Positions 46,848-58,737 of a stretch of DNA of 64,000 nt are shown here, piece by piece; position 1 is the first letter of the stretch; each line of letters opens with the position of its first letter. The notes under the pieces are model-generated. The model had not been told where the DNA came from, made no database searches, and saw only the letters and a program-made list of their open reading frames with translations. The DNA comes from Hypomyces perniciosus (Eukaryota; Ascomycota; Sordariomycetes; Hypocreales; Hypocreaceae). The stretch spans positions 1,674,001 to 1,738,000 of the forward strand of contig SPDT01000005.1 of NCBI GenBank assembly GCA_008477525.1. Direction: 5' to 3'. Position numbers and translations under genes: made by a program.

Positions 46848-49800
46848 ATGGGGAAACCGTCAAAGAAGAACAAGGGCCCTCAGCGCTCGCACAATGGACC
46901 TAGCCTCGACAAAGGCGCGCTCGCCCAAATTACATCTAAGATTGACGAGAAATTGAGTAGCAATCAGCACAAGCGAAAGAATCCACCTACGGACACCTCA
47001 GGAAAGCAGAGACAGAAAAAACAACGCGGCCCTGAGAACTCTTCATTATCAAAAAAGGACGACAAGCCGGAACGAGATGCTTTATTGGCTGAAATCAAGG
47101 CTCTAGGAGGCGACGAGCAGGACCTAGATCTCATCGATGGCGTGGACTCTGAAGATGAAGCATACGCTGGAGACTCAAAGCATCCAGTGGACAAAAGCCT
47201 GAGGGAGGAGCTGGCCGCTTTATCAAAGGAGCTTGGATTTGCTGAAATCCAGCCAATTGAGGCTAGTGATGAAGAGGAGGTCGACAGCCAAGAGGAAGAG
47301 GACGACGAAGAGGATGACGACGAAGAGAACGGCGATGATGGAGAAGAGAACAATAGGCTCGAGGAGAATGATATGCGAAAGGTTGAGAATTTGGTAAGTG
47401 GCAAACTTCGTGTTGATAGCATCTCTGACAACTAACATAGTGAACCAGATCTTTGAGCCACGCGCGGATTGGCACGCGGCTAGATTGGCTCATTTGCCTG
47501 GCCCTATCGTTGATGACGTTAATCCTTTCATGGGACCGATAACATCTCTAAAGGAGCATGGCAAGTCCCTTCTAGATGGGGAAGCCGTAAGCTACAGGAC
47601 AACCGTGTTCGCTTCTTCCTCACACAAGTTTCTCGCCACCATCATGTCGTCCGGTACTCTTACAGACAAGGTATCCGCGCTCACACTGGCCTGTCAAGAG
47701 TCCCCTGTTCACAATATCCGCGCTTTTGACTCTTTGATGAATCTTGCTTCTAAGAAGAGTCGCGCGCAAGCAATTGGTGCAATTGGTGCCCTGGTGGATA
47801 TGCTTGGCCCTGGCACCTTGCTACCCTCGGATCGACGTTTACGGACTTTCCAGACACAACCCGGTTTACTTGGTTCGCTTCAGCGGAATTCCGTCAAATA
47901 TTGGACACCAGGCCAGCCATTACCAGGAAAGATAACTGAAGCGCACTTGATCGCATGGGTATACGAGGACTGGTTGAAGGAGACGTACTTTAAAATCATC
48001 CAGTTACTAGAGGTTTGGTGCTCGGACGAGATTGAGTACTCAAGAATGAGAGCTGTTGACTTTGTCTATGGGTTACTCAAGGACAAGCCAGAACAGGAGT
48101 CGAATTTGCTCACACTTTTGGTGAACAAGCTGGGTGATCGAGACCGCAAGATTGCATCCCGCGCCTCATACCTCCTGCTACAACTGCAAGCCTCGCACCC
48201 TGGCATGAAACCGATCATTATACGGACAGTGGAACAAGAGGTTCTTCTTCGGCCCAGCCAAGATCATCGGTCGAGGTATTATGCTATCAACACTTTAAAC
48301 CAAACGATCTTGACCAGCAGAGAGCCGACCGTAGCCGAGGCTTTACTTCGTATTTACTTCGATCTCTTTGTCACAATGCTGAAAAGCGGAAAGCTTGGAG
48401 TGCCTACACAAGGGGAGTTCGACAAAGTGCAAGTCAAGGACAAGAAAGCGGGCAAACACGCCGGAAGGTCTCCAAACAAGACTGGGGATGCAGCCCCTTC
48501 GGTCCCGGATGCCGAGGCTGCGGATAAACTCGTGTCAGCTCTTTTGACTGGCGTTAATCGTGCAGCACCGTTTGTTGGTACCAATGATGCAATGTACGCA
48601 CACCTATTCCGTTTGTGGCATCATCTCGCTGACCTGTTTATAGTATTGAGCAGCATCTTGATACGCTCTTCAAGATTGCACACTCCACCAACTTCAATAC
48701 AGGAATCCAGGCTTTGCTCTTAATTCAACATCTGTCTACGGCGAGAAACCTGGCTAGTGATCGATTCTATCGAACACTTTATGAGTCATTGCTGGATCCT
48801 CGTTTGATCACTTCCTCGAAGCAAGCGCTTTACCTGAATCTGCTGCTCCGGGCCCTAAAGAACGATGTAGACGTGCGACGAGTCAAGGCTTTTGCCAAGA
48901 GAATGTTGCAGATCGCTGGATTGCACCAGCCTCCATTTGTCTGTGGTCTGCTTTACGTTGTGGCACACCTGAGACAGACATTCCCTGATCTGTCAACGCT
49001 GGTTGAGGTGCCGGAGGAGACGGTGTTTGATGACGAGACCCCAGAAGAACGACCGGTTTACGATGGTCGTAAACGACATCCTGAGTACAGCAATGCCCAC
49101 AGAAGCTGCCTGTGGGAGATGGTATGCCTTTTTCTCATTCATGATCACATCAGCCACTGACCTTATTTAGATTCCCGCTCAGAGTCATTTTCATCCCTCC
49201 GTCAGCAAATTTGCATCCGCATTGATAGATAAAAACCAGAAAATGCTCAAGCCTGACCTCGAGAGCCACAGTCTCATCAGATTCCTGGACAAATTTGTGT
49301 ACCGGAACGCGAAATCCACCGATTCTGCCCGTGGTGCGTCTATTATGCAGCCCCTCAGGGCAACCAAGGATATTGGCGATATTTGGCTTGGTACCGGAGG
49401 AGCTGGGTCATCCAGGACACAGGTCAACTCGGCAGCCTTCTGGAATAAGAATATTGAGGATGTTGCTGCTGAAGATATCTTCTTCCACGAGTACTTCCAA
49501 CATGTTTCCAAGGAGCCGAAGGAGTCCACAAAAACCGCGCCAGCAGCCGACGAGGGCGATGAAGAAGCCGCTGAGGACGAGATCTGGAAGGCACTGGTGT
49601 CGGCTCAGCCTGATATTGATGAGGATGGCTCTGATGCTGGCTTTGACGATTTGGACGAACTGGACATGGCTTCAGAGGATGGATCATCACCTGCGTTGTC
49701 TCTCGAGAGTGATTCAGATGATGCTATGGACGGTTTAGACGAGGAGGACGAGGATGGCGACGTGGGCTCGGATGAGTTTGTGGCGGCAGACTTGGACGAT

Positions 49801-49929
49801 AGTGAGGAGGAGGAGAAGGGCAAGGGCGATGACTCTTGGAAGGCAAGGAAGAAGATGCTCAAGAGCCTGCCCACGTTTGCTTCCGTGGATGACTATGCAG
49901 AGCTTCTGGCGGGAGAAGAAGAGATGTAA
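46848..49929 (+). CDS. mak21: Mak21/Noc1 60S ribosome biogenesis factor, 975 aa, 4 exons
   Basis: Nucleolar factor that with Noc2 escorts early 60S precursors. Exons 46848-47393, 47449-48593, 48644-49121 and 49171-49929. The N-terminus is basic (MGKPSKKNKGPQRS) followed by acidic runs (about 140-175). The alpha-solenoid core includes ADWHAARLAHLPGP, KVSALTLACQESPVHN, YWTPGQPLPGKITE and RYYAINTLNQTILTSREPTV. The CBF/Mak21 domain covers IIEQHLDTLFKIAHSTNFNT through LYESLLDPRLITSSKQALYL to RPVYDGRKRHPEYSNAHRSC. The C-terminus carries FFHEYFQHVSKE and long Asp/Glu stretches. The second intron (48594-48643) is needed; without it the frame ends early after CBF domain onset. Confidence 0.95.
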
Positions 49930-50466
49930 AATGGAGGCGTTCGGGATAGCACTGAGTGTTTCTGAGTCTGATATTCAAAGGCACAGGATACGAAAAGAAA
50001 CAATAATACCGTTATTTGATTCACAGTATGGCAGTATTACGGCGCCAATCAAGTCTTGATGGATAGATGACTTTTTGACAAAGTCTTCTTATCTGAGCGA
50101 CTACGTATAATAAGATTGACATGGACGAATGTGAATCCGAATTGTCTTATTTAGGATATTCTTGGCTCCTCAAATGCTCTTCACCGTCGTATTCGGCAAA
50201 CTGATATCTATAAGGTACCATGCTGATAACGGGACGAGTGGAATAATGCGGAGTATCCGAGGTAACTCAAAGCGTTGATAGTGGCTAACAGCGGGTTAAC
50301 TGGGGCAGAGCCTTGAGCTCCCGCAGAAAGTTGCGACATCATATTAAACCGCCGACACAAACGCCTGCCAGGAGAAGAAAGCGCTGTATCTCGAGCATCG
50401 CCTGTGGCCTTGTGTCAACCCATTTTTCCCGCCAAGGAGAGCCAGGACTGAAAAGGCTGAATCGAC
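49930..50466. promoter_or_regulatory. Intergenic: mak21 3' flank and thioesterase promoter
   Basis: 537 bp between two + strand genes; no further feature is seen. Confidence 0.5.
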
Positions 50467-51436
50467 ATGTTCAGTCAACAAGTTGGCCGCAGCGGGCGGC
50501 GTATTGGCCAGATGGCCTGGCGCCAGCAGCCATCTTCCCTCAAGGCTGGTCAACGGCGATGCTACGCCGAAGCTGCGCAAGGTGAGTTTTTAAAGGCCAA
50601 TGACATTGAAAAGAGAAGGAAAATCAGGCTAACTATTATATCGTCATGGACTAGGCTCGCAGAGACGAATTGGACGGGGCGTCGGGCTGGCCCTTTACGG
50701 TATCGCCTTCGGCGGCATCGGCGCAGCGGCAACCTGGTACACGATGATGCGAAAGGGTCTGTCCCCTTACTCAGACGCCGATACCCTTAGTCTATTCGTC
50801 CCGGACAACGACGACGCGCGGCGAGTCGAGGAGGCGATCAACAACCACCCACTGGTCAAGGAGCTTCGCTCGCGGCCAGAGCTGACAGAGTCTCGGCCAC
50901 ACCTGAAGATGGCGCCGGCGTACCGGGCCAAGAGTCTCACAGCAGGGACGCTGCAAGGACCAGGCAAGATGGTGGTTCCGCCATTTGTATGGACCGAGGA
51001 CGGCAAGTCAATCACCAGCATTGCATACGTAGGCGAGCAGCTGTGCGGCTACCCAGGCATAATCCACGGTGGATTCCTTGCGACGATACTGGATGAGGGC
51101 CTCGCTCGGTCCTGCTTTGGCGCGGTGCCGAATAATGTTGCTGTCACAGCCAACCTCGAGATCAACTACCGCAAGCCCACGCCAGCGGGCAGTTTCCTTG
51201 TCCTGCGCGGGCGCACAGTCAAGGTTGAAGGCCGCAAGGCATGGGTTGAGGGCCATGTCGAGACGCTTGTGAACCCGGGGGAGAAGCCGACCATCTTAGC
51301 TGAGGCCAAGGGCTTGTTCATATCGCCCAAGTATGCTGCGGTAAGTCTTGCACCATAACCGGTGTGTCTTGGACAAGCAAGATGTATGTGGACTGACTTA
51401 TGTCTGTGAACTTAGGTGCTGCCGGTGCTTAAATAA
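50467..51436 (+). CDS. Membrane-anchored HotDog-fold thioesterase, probably mitochondrial, 273 aa, 3 exons
   Basis: Exons 50467-50581, 50655-51340 and 51416-51436. The first 38 residues (FSQQVGRSGRRIGQMAWRQQ...RRCYAEAAQ) look like a mitochondrial presequence. One membrane segment follows (VGLALYGIAFGGIGAAATWY). The soluble part has the 4HBT/PaaI thioesterase signature, VGEQLCGYPGIIHGGFLATI then LDEGLARSC, and the strand block ANLEINYRKPTPAGSFLVLR...VEGRKAWVEGHVETL. It should hydrolyse an acyl-CoA; the substrate cannot be read from sequence. The last exon is only 21 nt (VLPVLK and stop). The family is common in ascomycetes, often named UPF0644 in yeasts. Confidence 0.88.
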
Positions 51437-52007
51437 GGCCTTGATACGAAGTAGAGGCGCTCGACATTGACCTACCTGTCCATACAGACTCTAGACGGAC
51501 ATGATGACTGCAAAGAACAACTGCCATATGTTTGTTAAGTATACCGATATATTAAAATTGTATATACGGATGGGTTTTTGTTCATAGATCCAATGACGTT
51601 CCAGATTTGGAGTAGATAATAGAAATGCCACATCGGGCATGGAGTGCTCTATAGAGTAGATGGGCGGGGCGGCGGAAGTCGGCGGTTTCGGACTGTCGCC
51701 ATTGGCCTCCGGAATGAGCACATTGGCTCTGCCTTGGCGGCGTAAACTCCATAGAGTAGATTGTGGGTATGGCTGATTGAGAGATGGGCAGAAAAGTGTT
51801 GTGTCATGAAGGGAAGAGATCGCGCAGATGGCGGAGAATGTCTAGTAAAAAGAAAGCCTGGCCCTGCGCGTGAACCAATCTGCCTCTCTTCTTCTCTTTC
51901 CTCCCATAATCGCATCAAGTCGCATAGACAGACTAGAGCCTCAACTCCAGCATATACTTATATTCTGTTCCTTTATTCATCCGTTCTCTCGCAAGATACC
52001 CCATACA
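51437..52007. promoter_or_regulatory. Intergenic: thioesterase 3' flank and APS kinase promoter
   Basis: 571 bp; I looked for the Cys3/MetR-type palindrome expected for sulfur genes and saw no convincing copy. One TACGAAGTA word lies near 51445. Confidence 0.45.
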
Positions 52008-52839
52008 ATGGCTACGTACGTTGTTGTCTCTCTCTCTCTCTCTCTCTCTCTGCCCCTCCATAAATCGACATCTCCCCCCCACCTTATCTGCTTCCCATAC
52101 CCCGCCATCACGAGCCTCCTTCGCGATAACTGATCCAACTCTTCTTATGCCCCTACAGCAACATCACATGGCATCCTTCTCTCTCGCGCCGTGAGCGCAA
52201 TCAGCTCCGCGGCCAGCGCGGCCTCACCATCTGGCTCACCGGCCTCTCCGCCTCCGGCAAATCCACCGTCGCCACAGCGCTCGAACAGCACCTCCTCCAT
52301 CTCGGTATCGCGGCGTACCGACTCGACGGCGACAATGTTCGCTTCGGTCTGAACAAGGATCTCGGCTTCTCTGAAAAGGACCGCAACGAGAACATCCGCC
52401 GAATCTCCGAGGTCAGTATTTGTCCCCCTGAGGAGACGGTAGGCCATCCATAGGCTTACATGGCAATACAATTTAGGTCGCCAAACTCTTTGCCGATTCC
52501 GCAACCATTGCTATTACCTCCTTCATCTCTCCCTACCGCGCAGACCGCGACCTCGCCCGCGACCTACACAACCAAACCAACCAGGGCGGCGACGAGCCCA
52601 TCCCCTTCGTCGAAGTCTTCGTCGACGTGCCCCCCGAGGTCGCCGAGCAGCGTGACCCCAAGGGTCTCTACAAGAAGGCTCGCGCTGGCGAGATCAAAGA
52701 GTTCACCGGCATCTCCGCCCCTTACGAGGAGCCTGTCAACCCCGAAATCATCATCAAGACACACGAGAACACCGTAGAGGAGTCCGTGGCTCAGATCATG
52801 AAATGGCTCACTGACAAGGGCTATGTCAAGTCAGGCTAA
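52008..52839 (+). CDS. met14: Adenylylsulfate (APS) kinase, Met14 type, 207 aa, 3 exons
   Basis: Phosphorylates APS to PAPS in sulfate assimilation, in the cytosol. Exons 52008-52015 (8 nt), 52159-52411 and 52477-52839. Splicing the 8-nt exon gives [20 protein letters not shown], the conserved N-terminus of fungal APS kinases; without it the protein would have no ATG. The P-loop GLSASGKST is at about residues 31-39. Then come [67 protein letters not shown] and [14 protein letters not shown]. Length is close to yeast Met14 (202 aa). Intron 1 contains a CT dinucleotide run. Confidence 0.96.
52027..52051 (+). repeat. (CT)n microsatellite in the first intron of APS kinase
   Basis: About 25 nt of perfect CT dinucleotide repeat, eleven bases after the donor of intron 1, followed by a C-rich run near 52073. 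Confidence 0.85.
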
Positions 52840-53002
52840 GATTTAGAAAAGACGGAGAGGGAAAAAAGACGAAGAGGGTATTCTGATGTGAATTGTAATG
52901 CTATTCGCCCCGCCCCCAGCTCTGTTTTTAGAGGGTGATATCGCAAAAAAATAGAAAACACAGGCGTCAATGAGAGAGAGGCAGTCCCTCGGATAGTCCC
53001 TT

Positions 53003-54502
53003 TCAAGGAAACTCAGCTTCGTAATAAACGTAGGCTGTGTATTCGTGCCCTTCACCTGTCCCCAGCCCGGCTGCAGCCATCTCGCTGTTGAGGGCGGCGT
53101 CATCCTTTGTCACTCTGCCGTGCTTGTCCCTGCCAAACGCGTTGCCTCCCAGAAATGAATATTTCGAATCCAAAGCTGTCTTCACCTTACCCGCCAGCTT
53201 CGGTGTCGTCTGCGCACCATGGTTAGTCGTACTCTACAATAAACACATAGCGCCAATGTCATGAATGGTAGGTAGCGAATGGAGATCATAGAATAGGCTC
53301 GTAATTGCCAAACACAATTCTGAAGCAGAAAAGACAGGACCACATACCTTGATCAGGGCAGTCGCATAGTCAAGGGGCAAACCATATCGCAGTACCGCCT
53401 CGACGAAGACGCGCAGAGTCAAGACATGAACCCAGATCATGACACTCTCGCTCCAGCCAGTCCGTCCCATGCGCAGAGCCTCTCCGCAGACCTTGCGCTC
53501 CTCATTGGTGACGCGGTCTAGTTCGCGCTGCTCCTCTTCCCTGCCACCTTCGACATACTTGTACTGACGGGGAGTCCACTTCTGCTCTCGGCACTTCTGC
53601 AGAAATTCGGCGCTGTGTTTCTTAAAGGTTACGACCGCGAACAGGGTGAATTCGTCGTCGTGATCAACCTCAATGGAGGATCGAGGCACTATCATGGGGG
53701 ACAGGGTCTCATAGCTTTTGATGAAGTCCTTCTTCGCATTCGTCGGTACGGCTATGAGGTGAGTCTCAAGGTACTCCGAGTCTTGGAGGAGAAGCGACGG
53801 ATCAACCACGGGGGTGAGGGATTTGGTAGCGAGGTTACCACTAGAGCCCAAGACATGTCAATTGACTGCCAGCAAGTTCGTGTTCTCTGTACTTACGTCT
53901 GCCGTCGATGCAGCGCCGCGAGGTTCGTCTTGACCGTGTTGTACTGGTTGAACTTGGTTTTGACGTCGTTGTCTACCGTGTTCAGCTCCTACAAGAGCCA
54001 GAACTGTGAGCGATCGCACCGGACCATGAAGATGGGAGGCGCACCTTGTGGAGGGTATCAATGAGCTCTCCCAGGGGTTTGTCGGCTCGGTACCGCATCT
54101 TATTCCAGCTGAAGTTACGCAGATAGTGGTCGGTCGGTTCTGGCAGAAGTCGTTAGTCCCTTTAGCTGTTCGACTGGGATAAGAGAAGAATGCTCTGTTG
54201 TACTGACTATCGTTGACCATCTTGTACGAGGCCATCCGGTCCTCGTCATTGTTAAGAACGGTGCGCAGCGAGTCGGCAACCTTGGCTACGACCGACTGAC
54301 ACGCAGTCTCGAGCTTGACCAGGTCATCGGCTTGCTGAACGAGGAGATCTAAGGTACCGATCTTGAAGTCGGGGATGTGGAAGGGCAGCACGGTGCCATT
54401 ATCGGGGGAGATGGTTGCGCTTAGGGATGAGATGGCATCGTTCCGGTCGCTGGAGTCGAAGACACCGAGGGGAAGCGATACAAGGGCGTATTTAGTCGAC
54501 AT
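53003..54502 (-). CDS. vma5: V-type proton ATPase subunit C (Vma5), 393 aa, 5 exons
   Basis: Peripheral subunit that links the V1 head to the stator and is released on reversible disassembly of the vacuolar proton pump. Exons 54502-54208, 54139-54045, 53988-53897, 53840-53348 and 53209-53003, giving 394 codons, one residue longer than the yeast protein (392 aa). It starts MSTKYALVSLPLGVFD. Further blocks: PDFKIGTLDLLVQQADDLVK, KPTDHYLRNFSWNKMRYRAD, KPLGELIDTLHKELNTVDND, YLETHLIAVPTNAKKDFIKS, YETLSPMIVPRSS, VTFKKHSAEFLQKCREQKW, and HVLTLRVFVEAVLRYGLPLD. The C-terminus is TAYVYYEAEFP. It is convergent with APS kinase (163 bp). Confidence 0.96.
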
Positions 54503-55300
54503 GACGAGCGTCGTCACAGGGCGAGCGGGAGGAGAGAGGAACAACGAGGAGAGGAGCAAAGAGGGAGAGGGAAAAGGTGCCTTGGCGTTCTCAACAACAG
54601 CCGCTCTATTATGCGATGCGGAATACCAAGATGCAGTAGTATGTAGATAATTGCCAGAGCTCTTCCCTGAGAAGCTCGCTGTTGTCCGTCCCTGTTCGTT
54701 CGGTACGGTAATAGGTTGCCACTGTCCTGTACAGCTCTGGACCAGCTCGATTCAGTGGCCCCAGCCAGCCAACAGTGACCAGTGCCCACTAATCTGGCGG
54801 CTTCAGCGGTGGAGCCACTGACGAACAGCCACCCAACTCCCCCGTTTAAGCACTACCCCTCGCATTCGGTATGGGAATATTCATCGCATTGCGGGAGCCA
54901 TTCAGTCTAAACAGGGTAGTCGACCAAAGGGATTATTCCAATAACGGGGAACTAGTACTATTCAGGCAGGAACCACTGTACCTGGAGCTGTTTTTTTTTT
55001 CAGCAGAACGATGGTACGTACTTCACGAAACAAGACGAGCGCCATGCACCACCAACACCTTTGCCAGGCCATGGACAACACACCAGCCCGCGACGCGAGA
55101 AGCCCGAGCTCCTAACACAAAGGACAGGACAATTGGCCGCTCTTCTTCTCTGGACCATGTGAGCCGTCGCTAAGAGGGGACTCGAGGACTCTTCCCATCG
55201 TTCAATTTTGTCCGTGCCTCCAACTCCCCAGCGCCAACCCGCCTACGCGTGGGCATGAAGCGGCCTCCTGGCGCATCAGATCAGAACCCCTCTCAGCGCC
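54503..55300. promoter_or_regulatory. Divergent promoter vma5 / AT-hook gene
   Basis: 798 bp between start codons. The right edge holds an ATG at 55255 that opens a 34-codon uORF overlapping the AT-hook start after splicing. No gene is supported. Confidence 0.5.
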
Positions 55301-58026
55301 ATGGCTTCAGCTCCTGGTTCGTCGCCATATTCCCTTCGTCTTGCCCTGTGTTGTATCTGACCTGCGCTCAACAGCTTCTGCGACTGCCACGATCAGTACT
55401 TCGCCGCCTTCCGATGACGGGCCAGTGAGACCCGATGGCGCACGAGAGCATTCTTCAACGTCTGTCCAAAAACCCTCGACACCCGCTGGCACTGCAACTC
55501 GCGGTACGTAGACATGGCGCATCAAGTTCCTGGTGAACAATCGAGTTGCTCATGACATTGCTAGACATAAGCGAAGCCAATGAGACGGCGTCTATTCAAA
55601 CCACCGATGGCCGAGTCAAAAACCCAGTGCCCAGTAAGCTCAAGGGCAAGGCCGATAACAAGAACGGCAACTTTGGTGTTATGCATATCGACATCAACAG
55701 CTCTCAGGCCGCCCTACGAAATGCCGCCGCGAAACGCACGAGCGAGGAAACAGAGGCAGCCGCAAGGTTAGCGAATATGCGTGGCTATCAGTCAATCAAG
55801 CGCAGCAAGCTTGCCTGGAATCCACAGCCAGAATCAGACACTCGCATTTCCTTCACAGCACCTATGACTCCGCAAAATGGCCCATATACTCCAGCAGCAC
55901 ACCACATCGGGCCCCCGCCGCACGATACCAAGGCCGAGCAAGCTCGACTGCTTACCTTGCTGCGCAGCCTGCACCCGGTTGTAGTGGTTGATCAACTATG
56001 TAAAGCTCTGGCCTACTTTGGCGGCATTCCTGGAGCTCCGCCTTCAAACGGTGGTCTATTTCCCGAGAGCGCAAGAAACAACGGCCAAGGCTCTGTTTTT
56101 GTAGGCTGGATCGGGGAAATATTCCCTCCTATTGAAGGGAATCCTGCCGCGATTGCACCCCATCCAGCACTAGAGCACCTCCCACCATCAACGGCAACGA
56201 ATACGAATGCGATTACAACCGCTGTTACACCAACTTCTACTCCAGCCTCCGCCTTCGCTCCTTCATCAGCACCTGCTCAGGCGTCAGGCAATAATACGAA
56301 TGCCACAAGCACCCCTACAGCGTCGTTCAAGAGACCACGGGGAAGGCCAAAGGGGAGCAAAAGTTCTAAGCCGCGTAAGGACAAGGGCGTCCGGAAATCC
56401 ATCGGCGGGCTATCTTCCTCTAATCAAGCCGACTCCATCGATGAGTCAAATTCCGCCTTGCTAAATATCAGCAACCTCACTCAAGTAGAATTTAGTCAAG
56501 GGTCTCAACTGCAAGAACCTCTAAGTGTCCTTGAGCAGTCTCAAAATTTACCACCGACGTCCTCGTCCCATTCAGAGGTGGCGACGCAGTTTGAACCCGA
56601 TTCTAGCATGATGAGTACACCAGGGACCGCGAGGAAGAGGGGCCGTCCGAAAGGATCCAAGAACCGACCTAAGAACGCTTCTGAGTCTGGCCAAGGAACT
56701 CCGGACATAACCCATGTACCACCGCCATCATCCGCCAACTCAAATCAAACGTCTCGCTCCCCATTAATACAGAAATCCGCCCCGGGCCAAGCTATCCAGG
56801 CACCGCGTAGGAAAACAACGCATGCCAGAACAGAGCAGCAACAGTTGTCACCAACGATACAAAGGAACACACTGGAGCAAGCTAAGTCGATAGGGATGAG
56901 ACAGCCTCCAGTGAGCGAGCCAACAACAGTAACTGGTACAGAGAATTGGGCTGCCCCAGTAACGCAATCGCATGAGAGTAATCAACAAGGCACGAATCCA
57001 GGCAGCCAGCCATTACCCCGGAAGAGAAAAGCTGGCGAGGCGACGCAAGGCGGTGATTCGGCATCCGTAATTACGAGTACAGATGTCTCTCCACGGATAC
57101 AATATTATGAGAAGACACCCACTCACAATACAACAACCGAGAACATGACGAATATGAAGCGTCCCCGAGTGTCAAGAGAAACTCACCAGAATCCCAGTTT
57201 CAACAGCATGGAGTCGCACTCCCCTCAACTAGGCATGGCCACATTGCCCGTTATGAACAACAATTTCAGCAATGTTTCTCAATCTCTCTCCTCGGGCAAC
57301 TTTGATAACCAGATATCGGGCAACTCTCGAAAGAGTACAAACCAGCCCTTCCAGCAGCATCAGCAACAGACTCATAACTTGCAACAACAGTCGCCCCCGC
57401 AAACCCACAGTCAGCCGTCCCAAAACCACCAACAACAAAATCAACCGTTTTCCCCTCGCAAGATCCAACAGCAGACCCAGGGTATGCGCATGAAACCTCA
57501 ACACCAACAGGGGAACATGCCATCATCCAGAAACCAGGCGCCATCAGTCTATAGCGCTCCACAAATGAACATGGGTTCACAGGCTTATTATACTCACCAG
57601 AGACAAATGTCGGGTCAATTGGGACAAGTGGGAAACCCCAGCGGCGGTTTTAGCCAAAGTAGGAGTGGCCAGTCTAGCCAATTCTCATCCACCATGGCGA
57701 GGCAGGGCACTAGCAACGATAATGTCGTCAATATGGTCCAACAAGGTGCCGTAGCCGGTGCAAGAAGCCAGCAAGGCCAAGCAGCAAGTCGACAAACTTC
57801 CGGCTACAGTAACCAGCAGGTCTCTTCGTCGTCTGCATCAGCGTCCAACATGAGCCAGTTCCAGAGCTTTGGGGAACACAGCTACATAGGCATGGACTAT
57901 GGCCTCAACGACCGCGACGTGCAGGACGTTACGGCCGCAGCATTCGGCGACTCCTCACAGCTTGAGGCAGCGCTTGCAGAGCCAAACATTCGCGAACAAC
58001 TCTACCAAGCCATGAGCCACCGATAG
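55301..58026 (+). CDS. AT-hook, Gln-rich nuclear protein of unknown function, 868 aa, 3 exons
   Basis: Exons 55301-55316 (16 nt), 55375-55503 and 55565-58026. Visible parts: a Ser/Pro-rich N-terminus; a conserved-looking block at about residues 65-115 (GNFGVMHIDINSSQAALRNA, ARLANMRGYQSIKRSKLAWN); a globular segment at about 180-240 (LLTLLRSLHPVVVVDQLCKA, YFGGIPGAP, GQGSVFVGWIGEIFPP). Two AT-hooks follow, KRPRGRPKGSK near residue 305 and RKRGRPKGSKNRPK near residue 405, which should bind the minor groove of AT-rich DNA. The C-terminal half is Gln/Asn/Ser-rich, a typical activation or low-complexity region. It is probably chromatin-associated. I do not recognise a named ortholog. Confidence 0.85.
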
Positions 58027-58737
58027 GGCTCGACGGGAGTTTAGGGAGATTAGAAGGCGCTCTTCCATTTTCTTTTCTTTTCTGTTTTGTCAGCGGTGTA
58101 TTTCTATATCGTAATTTTCGGGTTGCTACATATGACGGGATCTCTGGCATTCGAGACCATGCTAGCGCAGTCTAATGATGATGACAACAACCATCGATTA
58201 TTTCTTAACAGGGATATAAAAGTCGGGGCTTTGGAAGGACGCATTCATTAAGTAAGTGTAAGGAGATAGGGGGCTGAAAGCATGCTGCCAGTGCTGCTAC
58301 TGCCAATCACATACATTTTTTTTTTTGAAAAAGGGACACAGAGTGAGAGATACCAAAAGGCGATCTATGTATATACCTCTGGGTATAACGTTATGCAATG
58401 CGATTTCTTTTGAGCAGTGCTGGGGTTCCAGTTCACTGGCTGTAAAGACAAATGAGAGCCAAGGGAAAAAAAAGTAACAGACAGGATGCGCAACATCTAT
58501 GCGACTGAGCTGCGCCAATGCAGACCCTCCAACAGATTATACCAAAAAAAAAGTAAACCCTCTTTGCCATAGCCCAACTTCGTGGGTCCCTTCATCCATG
58601 AACGCCTCGTAAATGCTTTCACGTGCCATGGGGCACACACGTAAGGAAAATAGGGTGCATAGTTGTAATTGCTCAACCTGTGGAGAGGCAGAAAGAGAAA
58701 AGGTCCAGTCAACAGCAGAAGAGCAGTATTTTCTGTC
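58027..58737. other. Intergenic, convergent 3' flanks of the AT-hook and F-box genes
   Basis: 711 bp with a few poly-T/poly-A runs (near 58318 and 58543); no gene is supported. Confidence 0.5.
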
